A stretch of 12,356 nucleotides of DNA. Origin: Lachnospiraceae bacterium UBA3711. GTDB taxonomy: Bacteria > Bacillota > Clostridia > Lachnospirales > Lachnospiraceae. The notes beneath the pieces were generated by a model, which was not told the origin of the DNA, made no database searches, and saw only the letters and a program-made list of their open reading frames with translations. The position numbers were made by a program, and so were the translations under genes. The stretch covers positions 1 through 12,356 of the forward strand of contig DFHY01000053.1 of the NCBI GenBank assembly GCA_002371345.1. The letters run 5' to 3'. Below are positions 6,675-12,356 of the stretch, piece after piece. Every line of letters begins with the position of its first letter. Position 1 is the stretch's first letter.

Positions 6675-8066
6675 TCAAAACCGGAAGTAAATAAACGGAT
6701 TGTATGATCCCCCTGCCAGATTCAGCAGGCACGCAGCTCCAAGCACCACGCTGGCGGCCGCACTGAGCGCGGGATATATCCTCAACCGCCGCAGAAGCTT
6801 ATCCACCGGCAGGCACGCCAGGCATCCGGCCGCTGCCGCCGCAATGAATGCGGGAGTCAGAACCGACCACAGCAGCACTCCGGAGCCGGAAGACGCATGC
6901 CAGGTAAACATGCGCGCCAGCATCATGAAACCCTGCGTCAGAGTGTCCGCCCGGAATATGACGAATCCGGTCATTACTGCGAGCACCGTGTACGCATGGC
7001 TGAATATCCGGCCCGCAATGCCGTGTTCCTTCTTCCTGAAGAACGGGACTGCCTCCTCCATAAGCTGGAGCATTCCATGATAGAAGCCCCAGAACAGAAA
7101 AGTCACATTCGCGCCATGCCACAGTCCGCACAGAAGGAATACCGCCATCTTGTTAAAAACGGTACGTACTCTTCCTCTTCTGTTTCCGCCAAGCGGAATG
7201 TACAGATACTCCCTAAGCCAGGTTGACAGTGATATATGCCATCGTCTCCAGAAGTCACGGATAGAAGACGCAGCGTACGGATACCTGAAGTTCTCCGGGA
7301 AAGTGAATCCGAACATATGGCCAAGGCCTATCGCCATGTCGGAATAACCGCTGAAATCAAAGTATATCTGAAGCAGGTAGGCAAATGCAGCCACCCACGC
7401 CGCCCCTGTGCCGATCCGGTCCATACCCGCGCCAAACAGTGTGTCGGCCGCGGCAGCAACAGTATTCGCAATCAGCACCTTCTTGGAAAGGCCGTACAGA
7501 AATCTCTTCATTCCGCGCGCGCATTCTTCAGGAGTGATCTTCCTGCTGCTCAGCGCGTTTTCAACATCCCTGTATCTCACGATCGGACCGGCTATCAGCT
7601 GTGGAAAGAATGAAATGTACAGCAGGAGCTTCGGATAACTTCTCTGTACGCCGCACTCTCCTCTGTAAACATCGATCACATAGGAAAGTGCCTGAAATGT
7701 GTAGAAAGATATGCCGACAGGAAGCGCGATGTTTACCTCGGGAATCGACAATGAGAAAGCTTCATTGATCAGGGATACCGCAAAGCCGGCATATTTGAAT
7801 ATGCAAAGAAGCGACAGATTGACTATTGCCGCCAGTACAAGAAACAGCCTGGGCCTGATTCTTCTGTCTATAAGGATCGCAAAGGCCCAGTTCACGAAAG
7901 CACTGAACAGAAGAAGCAGGACGTAGACCGGCTCTCCGTATGCATAGAAGATAACGCTCGATATAAGCAGAAGGGCGTTTTTGAGTCTGACGGACGGCAG
8001 GATGAGCTGCAGAAGCCATACCGCCGGCAAAAAAACGCAGAGAAAAACAAGTGAACTGAATACCAT
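6675..8066 (-). CDS. MBOAT family O-acyltransferase (AlgI-like)
   Basis: Polytopic membrane enzyme of 463 residues that probably moves acetyl groups across the membrane for O-acetylation of a polysaccharide. It has many hydrophobic segments from the first residues (MVFSSLVFLCVFLPAVW) to the C-terminus. Family hallmarks include SFYTFQALSYVIDVYRG (about 120-136), FPQLIAGPIVRY (about 154-165), the conserved RDFWRRWHISLS with His277, and CGLWHGAN with the expected catalytic His317. It fits AlgI/PatA-like proteins better than DltB because no dlt genes are nearby and an AlgJ-like gene follows. The start ATG lies 6 bases after the maf stop with a weak AGAAG ribosome site, so translational coupling is likely. 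Confidence 0.93.
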   Translation of the reverse strand: MVFSSLVFLCVFLPAVWLLQLILPSVRLKNALLLISSVIFYAYGEPVYVLLLLFSAFVNWAFAILIDRRIRPRLFLVLAAIVNLSLLCIFKYAGFAVSLINEAFSLSIPEVNIALPVGISFYTFQALSYVIDVYRGECGVQRSYPKLLLYISFFPQLIAGPIVRYRDVENALSSRKITPEECARGMKRFLYGLSKKVLIANTVAAAADTLFGAGMDRIGTGAAWVAAFAYLLQIYFDFSGYSDMAIGLGHMFGFTFPENFRYPYAASSIRDFWRRWHISLSTWLREYLYIPLGGNRRGRVRTVFNKMAVFLLCGLWHGANVTFLFWGFYHGMLQLMEEAVPFFRKKEHGIAGRIFSHAYTVLAVMTGFVIFRADTLTQGFMMLARMFTWHASSGSGVLLWSVLTPAFIAAAAAGCLACLPVDKLLRRLRIYPALSAAASVVLGAACLLNLAGGSYNPFIYFRF

Positions 8067-8072
8067 AGTCTT

Positions 8073-8663
8073 CTAATTGCAGAATCTCTTGAGCTCCCGG
8101 TACACCCTGCTCACCGGAAGGCCCACGATATTAAAATAATCTCCCTCAATATGCGTTACATATCTGCTGAACATACCCTGGATGCCGTAAGCCCCGGCCT
8201 TGTCCAGGCTCTCTCCTGCAGCGATGTAGGAATCAATCTCTTCATCATCAAGGTGTGCGACGTATACCAGGCTCTCCTCAGAGAATGTCCGCTCCATGTC
8301 TTTAGAACCGATCCTTCCGCACAGAGTGACTCCCGTGAAAACATGATGAGGCCGCCCTGACAGCCTGCGCAGCATCCTCCGGGCATCCTCCCCGTCACGC
8401 GGTTTGCCGAGTATCACACCGTCCAGGGCAACCACGGTATCCGCTCCAATCACCGCAAAGTCCTCGTCAAAGCTTATCCTTGAGCGAACCTCTGCGGCCT
8501 TCCTGGCCGATAGGATCTCCACCAGCAGCCTCGGATCACTCTCCTTCACATCCTCGTCAGCTCCGGAAACGATGATCTCATGGGAAAGCCCGGCCCTATG
8601 AAGAAGCTCTGTTCTCCTCGGTGACGCCGAGGCCAGTATGAGCCGAAGCCCTTCCGGCCTCAT
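8073..8663 (-). CDS. maf: Maf family nucleotide pyrophosphatase
   Basis: Maf/HAM1-like fold enzyme of 196 residues. It hydrolyses non-canonical or excess nucleoside triphosphates (often dTTP, UTP and modified forms) to the monophosphate, and Maf has also been linked to septum formation. Signatures: LILASASPRRTELL with SASPRR at 12-17, the catalytic Asp75 in IGADTVVALDG, LGKP at 85-88 and KAGAYGIQG at 155-163. The start ATG at 8663 overlaps the stop of the upstream AAA+ gene by 4 bases (ATGA) and has GGAGGA 6 bases upstream, inside that gene. The next gene follows after 6 bases. It is complete and unremarkable. Which substrate subclass (YhdE- or YceF-type) it follows is not resolved, although the RR pair after SASP and the overall layout resemble the YhdE type. 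Confidence 0.95.
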   Translation of the reverse strand: MRPEGLRLILASASPRRTELLHRAGLSHEIIVSGADEDVKESDPRLLVEILSARKAAEVRSRISFDEDFAVIGADTVVALDGVILGKPRDGEDARRMLRRLSGRPHHVFTGVTLCGRIGSKDMERTFSEESLVYVAHLDDEEIDSYIAAGESLDKAGAYGIQGMFSRYVTHIEGDYFNIVGLPVSRVYRELKRFCN

Positions 8664-9769
8664 GACTCATCCTCCGCGGCGTCATCCTTGCCTGACAGGA
8701 TATCCGGCCCGGCGTCGGAAAGGTCTTCACTGGTAATCGTCTTCATATCATCAAGTGTAGGATTGTCCATCGCGGCGATACGCCCGGCCTGGTTTGTGAT
8801 AATCTCCTCGAACAGATTCCGGACGGCACGCGCATTTGCAAAGTTCTCAGGCGAGGAGAGCTTCATAAGCGACAGCTTCTCCCTGACATGCTGTCTGGCC
8901 GATTCTTCAAAGATATAATCATACTTCTTACAGTTCAGATCAAAGATAGCCATCAGCTCATCGATTGTATAATCCGGGAATTCGATGTACTTATTGAACC
9001 GGCTCTTAAGTCCCGGATTGCTGTTGATGAAGCGTTCCATCGGTTCAGTATAGCCGGCGACAATGACGATCAGGTCGTCTCTGTGATCCTCCATTGCTTT
9101 CAGTATCGTATCTATTGCCTCCTGACCGAAGTCATCGGTCTTGGACGCAAGCGTATAAGCCTCATCAATAAACAGGACTCCTCCAAGAGCTTTCTGTATC
9201 TGCTCCTGCGTCTTGATCGCGGTCTGTCCCACATAACCCGCCACAAGTCCCGAACGGTCGACCTCGACCAGCTGGCCCTGGGAGAGGATCCCGATCTGGC
9301 TGTACAGCTTCGCGAGAATCCTCGCGACAGTTGTCTTGCCTGTACCTGGGTTTCCGGTAAACACGAGATGAAGCGATACCGGAACAGACTTCAGTCCGGC
9401 TTCCGATCTCGCCTTCTGGATCCTGGCAAAATCTGTCAGTTCCTTTACATCATGCTTAATCTTCTCAAGTCCTATCAGATTATTGAGAGTCTCCAACGGA
9501 TCCTCCTGAGGCTCCTGCTTCACAGGATGGCTGTCAGGCGTTTTGGGAGCGGGGCCTGTCGCTGCCTGGACCGGCGCCTTGCGGCCGGACGCTGATGAAG
9601 AAGCCGGCGCCTTGCGGCCGGACGCCTGCGAATTCCCCGCCGCCGCGGCTCCCGTACTGCCGGCGCCGGCTTCCGCACTGCCGAAAAAGTCCTTATACAG
9701 GCTGGACGCAAGCTGCTTCCTGGTCTCCTGGAGCTGCCGGATCATCTCTTCAGAATTGTCTTTTTTCAT
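8660..9769 (-). CDS. AAA+ ATPase of the CbxX/SpoVK family
   Basis: A 369-residue protein with one AAA+ module. The N-terminal 30 residues form a charged helix (MKKDNSEEMIRQLQETRKQL). A low-complexity Ala/Ser/Gly/Pro-rich linker of about 55 residues follows, including two SGRKAP repeats. The ATPase domain starts near residue 92 with DPLETLNNLIGLEKIK. Walker A is GNPGTGKTT at 139-147 (Lys145), Walker B LFIDEA at 199-204, sensor 1 in VIVAGYTE, the arginine finger in GLKSRFNKY (Arg257) and a sensor-2-like Arg in NARAVRNLFE. Relatives include SpoVK, the Rubisco activase CbbX and EccA; the substrate here is unknown. The start ATG at 9769 is preferred because GGGGA precedes it; a GTG five codons upstream lacks a ribosome site. 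The gene overlaps maf by 4 bases. Confidence 0.92.
   Translation of the reverse strand: MKKDNSEEMIRQLQETRKQLASSLYKDFFGSAEAGAGSTGAAAAGNSQASGRKAPASSSASGRKAPVQAATGPAPKTPDSHPVKQEPQEDPLETLNNLIGLEKIKHDVKELTDFARIQKARSEAGLKSVPVSLHLVFTGNPGTGKTTVARILAKLYSQIGILSQGQLVEVDRSGLVAGYVGQTAIKTQEQIQKALGGVLFIDEAYTLASKTDDFGQEAIDTILKAMEDHRDDLIVIVAGYTEPMERFINSNPGLKSRFNKYIEFPDYTIDELMAIFDLNCKKYDYIFEESARQHVREKLSLMKLSSPENFANARAVRNLFEEIITNQAGRIAAMDNPTLDDMKTITSEDLSDAGPDILSGKDDAAEDES
9571..9625. repeat. Two 22-bp perfect direct repeats inside the AAA+ gene
   Basis: The 22-base unit starting CCGGCGCCTTGCGGCCGG occurs at 9571-9592 and again at 9604-9625, a 33-base period. It encodes the repeated SGRKAP segments of the low-complexity linker. 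The 33-base period is a multiple of three, so gain or loss of a unit would change linker length without a frameshift. Confidence 0.9.
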
Positions 9770-9874
9770 CTCTTTTCCCCACACTTATATAGTATCTTCG
9801 GCTTAAGCCTTTCCCCGGGGGGGACGGCATGATGTTCAGAAAAAACAAAGATATTGAAATTGATTCACCTAAGT

Positions 9875-10210
9875 TCAATACATTCGGTTCTTTATCTTTT
9901 CAGCCGCCTCAGCGGTAAGCTCCCTCGCTGTTTTCACCTCGGCAGCTATTCCCGCGTCGTGGATCGCTTTCTTTGCTTTCTCCTCATCCGAGGCTTTCAC
10001 GCTGACAACATACACTTCCCTGTCAATCCGGCCATGTCTGCCATAGTTCCTCGGATCCATGGCGCTGTATCCGCCAACCGGGATCTCTTCCTGTTCAAAA
10101 TGCGATCTCCGGTTCCATATTCCCTCGCTGTCCAGTACCTCGCTGATCCTGATCTGGGTTTCCCTGTCCCTCTTCCTGAAAACAGGTACCTTCTTCTCAA
10201 ACAGAGACAT
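9875..10210 (-). CDS. Small soluble protein of unknown function (possibly DUF2007-like fold)
   Basis: A 111-residue protein without signal or membrane segments. The first half is basic and polar, including RKRDRETQIR and a Tyr/Arg-rich stretch (MDPRNYGRHGR). The second half reads as a beta-alpha-beta unit (REVYVVSVKASDEEKAKKAIHDAGI), reminiscent of DUF2007-type signal-transduction domains, then a Lys/Ala-rich helix. I do not recognise the family with confidence. Its 5' end overlaps the upstream membrane-protein gene by 14 bases, or 26 if the GTG at 10222 is used. The ATG at 10210 is preferred and has GGGAAG just upstream. The overlap suggests coupled translation and a shared role with the membrane protein. 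Confidence 0.75.
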   Translation of the reverse strand: MSLFEKKVPVFRKRDRETQIRISEVLDSEGIWNRRSHFEQEEIPVGGYSAMDPRNYGRHGRIDREVYVVSVKASDEEKAKKAIHDAGIAAEVKTARELTAEAAEKIKNRMY

Positions 10211-11345
10211 CTTTCTTCCCACCTCTCAAGTCAGGACTCTTGTCAGATGCATCCTGCTCTGTATTCTCAGCATCCTGTCCGGCGTTTATCGTGTCTTCCG
10301 CCGTCTCAGGCTGTACTTCATCCTCCGGGGACGGAATAGTATATCCTGCCCTATTCATTGCTTCAGAGAATGCGTCCTCACTCATATTCAGGCGTTCAGC
10401 GGCAACTGAAGCACTGTACAGTCCCTGAACGACATCCTCGAAGCGTTCCTTCAGTCTTGCCTTCTGAGCATTGCGCTCAGCCGCGAGGGCGAGCTCCTTC
10501 GCCTTCTCGACAAGCATCTCCTCAGCCTGGGCCATGGACAGAGCTTCTTCACCTTTCTCCTCTCCTGCGGATCCCGCGGACGCGCCCTTGGACGGCTCCG
10601 CCTCACTGTCTCCGGTGCCGTGAATATCTCTCTCATCCCCGGCAGGCACCTGGAGAGCCTTCTGCTCCGCCCGCTGTGACAGCCACTGCAGAAGCTGAAT
10701 CAGCACTCCTGACGCCGCGATAAGCACCGGAATAAGATTCCTGATCTGGCCTCCTGTCAGCTTCTCGCTGACCCACGGCGTCTTTGTCACAGGCAGAAAG
10801 GCATCGCACAGAAGTCCCAGCACAACGCCGCCCTCAAGTGCGGTCAGTACCATCTTCAGCTTCTTCGCCAGGAGAGCAAACAGAATACCTGCCGCTATCG
10901 AAATAATCAGCGTCCATATCCTCCCCTTGCCGGATGAGGTCTTCAGATAGAAGAATTCAGGAAAAATCCACGACGACAGAACCGTTCCGTATACGAATCC
11001 GGCTGCGAACTGGAAAGCCCTCTCCACAAACGCGTACAGAAAGCCGCCTGCGGCTCCGGCAGCAGCGCTGATGAAGAACGCCTTCCCTGCCTCCATAGAA
11101 TACTCAGTGGCAAGTATGATCAGAGTAATAAAGAAAACACTGGAAAAACCCGCCGCGAACATGGCGCCGCGGTTCATCCTGAACCCCCACCAGCACGAAA
11201 GAATGCCCGCGCCGATCAGAAGCACAAGTACCCCGACCAGAACCGCCTGCATCCATATATCCATGGATTGGAAGGTTTCTTTCCATTTATTCAGCGCAGA
11301 CGCATTCAGCTGTCTTGCCGCCAAGTTCAACATTTTCCAGTTCAT
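10197..11345 (-). CDS. Multi-spanning membrane protein with charged cytoplasmic tail, unknown function
   Basis: A 382-residue protein I cannot assign. About seven hydrophobic segments are visible near residues 32-55, 60-82, 87-105, 109-128, 143-163, 165-187 and 201-222, several rich in Gly and Ala. The remaining 160 residues are hydrophilic: an acidic Gly/Ser linker, an Ala/Glu/Lys-rich helix that may form a coiled coil (about 266-308), then a helix-turn-helix-like stretch with ASVAAERLNMSEDAFSEAM near 312-330 ending in NRAGYTIP, and a disordered acidic end. No catalytic motif is seen. The start ATG at 11345 has GGGGA five bases before it. It follows rnfB by about 100 bases and overlaps the small gene downstream. 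The HTH-like reading is a pattern impression only and could be a plain helical pair. Confidence 0.8.
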   Translation of the reverse strand: MNWKMLNLAARQLNASALNKWKETFQSMDIWMQAVLVGVLVLLIGAGILSCWWGFRMNRGAMFAAGFSSVFFITLIILATEYSMEAGKAFFISAAAGAAGGFLYAFVERAFQFAAGFVYGTVLSSWIFPEFFYLKTSSGKGRIWTLIISIAAGILFALLAKKLKMVLTALEGGVVLGLLCDAFLPVTKTPWVSEKLTGGQIRNLIPVLIAASGVLIQLLQWLSQRAEQKALQVPAGDERDIHGTGDSEAEPSKGASAGSAGEEKGEEALSMAQAEEMLVEKAKELALAAERNAQKARLKERFEDVVQGLYSASVAAERLNMSEDAFSEAMNRAGYTIPSPEDEVQPETAEDTINAGQDAENTEQDASDKSPDLRGGKKDVSV

Positions 11346-11448
11346 AGTGATCCCCGTTTTATCAAGCTGTCCATTAATTCAAGTCTTCCGCCTGCAGAAT
11401 GGCCGAGCCGGCCCGTCAGCGCCCGGCAGTCCTGAACCTGTTTTATGA

Positions 11449-12234
11449 TCAGACTATGCAATGCCTCGGGCAATTATCCTTACAGCTGCCGCAGTCAGTG
11501 CACTTCTCGTAGTCAATAACAGGGAATCCGCCGTCCATGCTTATAGCCCCGGCAGGACATCCCTTCGCACATTTGCCGCAGGAGATGCATCCGATCCTGC
11601 AGTTCTCAGTGACGCTCTTGCCCCGAAGCGGGTTCACACAGCCGATATGGGCTGTCCGGTAATACGGAAGCTCCACGATCAGGCCCCTGGGACATGTATT
11701 CATACACTTCCGGCAGTCGAGGCACTTCTCCTCGTCCACCACCGCCACTCCGCGCACAACTGACAGCGCGCCGTATTCACACGCTTTGACACAGTCCCCG
11801 CAGCCAATACAGCCATATGAGCACGACTTAGGCCCGCCCTGAGGAGCAAGTGCCATAGAAGCACAGCTTTTCGGTCCGGTGTATTCATAGCGGTCAAATG
11901 TACAGTCGCAGTCGCCTGTGCACCTGACAAACGCGACATTGTGAACGGCCCTTTCATTCTGGCCGCCGATGATCCAGCGGATCTGATTAGCGACAGGCTC
12001 CCTGCCGACGACACATGCATTTGCCGGAGCCTCGCCCCTTGCAAGCGCGGCCGCAAGCGCGTCGCAGCCGGAATATCCGCAGGCGCCGCAGTTCGCGCCG
12101 GGAAGAATATCCCTGATCTCCTTTTCCTTCTCATTGACCTTCACGGCAAATACCTTGCTCGCGAATCCAAGGAATATTCCGACGAACAGACCGACTCCGC
12201 CGATCATTACCGCCGAAAGCAGCATATCAGTCAT
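11449..12234 (-). CDS. rnfB: RnfB, Fe-S subunit of the Rnf ion-translocating ferredoxin:NAD+ oxidoreductase
   Basis: Electron-transfer subunit of the membrane Rnf complex, which couples ferredoxin oxidation and NAD+ reduction to ion pumping. It has 261 residues. An N-terminal membrane anchor spans about 5-29. An N-terminal [4Fe-4S] motif has Cys49, Cys52, Cys57 and Cys74. A further Cys cluster sits at 105, 109, 111 and 124. Four ferredoxin-type CxxCxxCxxxC motifs start at Cys142, Cys171, Cys216 and Cys245, so at least five and perhaps six clusters. The start at 12234 is chosen because AGGAGGAAAG precedes it and the anchor follows; upstream in-frame codons are outside homology. In clostridial rnf operons (rnfCDGEAB) rnfB is last, which fits the following 103-base gap and unrelated genes. 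The other subunits should lie right of the window. Confidence 0.95.
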   Translation of the reverse strand: MTDMLLSAVMIGGVGLFVGIFLGFASKVFAVKVNEKEKEIRDILPGANCGACGYSGCDALAAALARGEAPANACVVGREPVANQIRWIIGGQNERAVHNVAFVRCTGDCDCTFDRYEYTGPKSCASMALAPQGGPKSCSYGCIGCGDCVKACEYGALSVVRGVAVVDEEKCLDCRKCMNTCPRGLIVELPYYRTAHIGCVNPLRGKSVTENCRIGCISCGKCAKGCPAGAISMDGGFPVIDYEKCTDCGSCKDNCPRHCIV

Positions 12235-12336
12235 GCTATCTTTCCTCCTGATATGTAAACCATAGCTACTATTCACGGCCGCTCTGAACTTTTCATCTGC
12301 CGGAGCAAGCTTGCTTGCGGATGGCAGTGACAAGGT

Positions 12337-12356
12337 TCAGAGCATGGCCGCGAAGC
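12337..12356 (-). CDS. Possible last codons of an upstream gene, perhaps rnfA (partial)
   Basis: One minus-strand frame ends FAAML followed by TGA at 12339-12337. A short hydrophobic end suits RnfA, which normally precedes rnfB. Another frame runs on to a stop at about 12295 with a polar end and fits less well. With only 20 bases visible this is a guess guided by the usual gene order. Confidence 0.3.

Noticed and set aside
6649..6732. Longer N-terminus for the AlgJ-like protein from the ATG at 6732
   Set aside because: It overlaps the MBOAT gene by 58 bases and has no ribosome site, while the start at 6648 has GGGAG and leads straight into the membrane anchor.
8888..9595. Long plus-strand open frame antisense to the AAA+ gene (about 235 codons)
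   Set aside because: It mirrors the codon structure of the well-supported minus-strand ATPase and has no ribosome site or recognisable domain.
11346..11448. Intrinsic terminator after rnfB
   Set aside because: Short GC-rich inverted repeats (GGCCG/CGGCC) are present, but no T tract follows on the minus strand, so termination there is not supported.
12235..12333. Longer N-terminus for RnfB from 12333
   Set aside because: The extra 33 residues are polar and unlike RnfB, and AGGAGGAAAG lies just before the ATG at 12234.

Overview
The window looks like a chromosomal, mostly housekeeping segment from an anaerobic, Gram-positive-type member of the Bacillota, most likely class Clostridia and perhaps a Lachnospiraceae-like lineage with fairly high GC. 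The pointers are the order tig-clpP-clpX, an RnfB subunit rich in Fe-S clusters, a SpoVK/CbxX-like AAA+ ATPase, strong AGGAGG-type ribosome binding sites and a secreted NlpC/P60 enzyme. The taxonomy is inference from gene content only. All genes but one lie on the minus strand, so transcription runs right to left. No RNA gene, CRISPR array, insertion sequence or phage gene was seen.

Left block (1-3500): trigger factor, ClpP and the N-terminal 259 residues of ClpX form one tight protein-quality-control operon. Nascent chains are folded by Tig, and misfolded or tagged proteins are unfolded by ClpX and degraded by ClpP. Just upstream is a DJ-1/PfpI-family protein with its own plausible promoter. 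A 77-residue Xre-type HTH regulator (3576-3809, the only plus-strand gene) is divergent from it and ends at a strong terminator shared with the convergent hydrolase gene.

Middle block (3834-5238): a secreted NlpC/P60-family cell-wall hydrolase candidate is preceded by about 360 bp of non-coding DNA. This leader holds four GTTAC direct repeats at 11, 11 and 13 bp spacing; two of them form an exact match to the remembered WalR (YycF) recognition consensus. Further upstream, just behind the next operon, is an 81-nt three-way-junction-like inverted repeat of unknown function.

Right block (5239-12356): reading leftward, the order is a possible last few codons of rnfA, rnfB, a multi-spanning membrane protein with a cytoplasmic tail that may carry an HTH-like helix pair, a small unknown protein, a CbxX/SpoVK-like AAA+ ATPase, Maf, an AlgI-like MBOAT O-acyltransferase and an AlgJ/AlgX-like SGNH-type protein. 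The last four genes, from the ATPase on, are tightly packed (4-bp overlap, then 6-bp and 26-bp gaps). The MBOAT/AlgJ pair probably O-acetylates a cell-surface or exported polysaccharide. RnfB belongs to the ferredoxin:NAD+ oxidoreductase (ion-pumping) complex.

Most of the window is ordinary. The least explained parts are the membrane protein/small protein/AAA+ group (8660-11345), the structured element at 5135-5215 and the response-regulator-like repeat array at 4924-4964.
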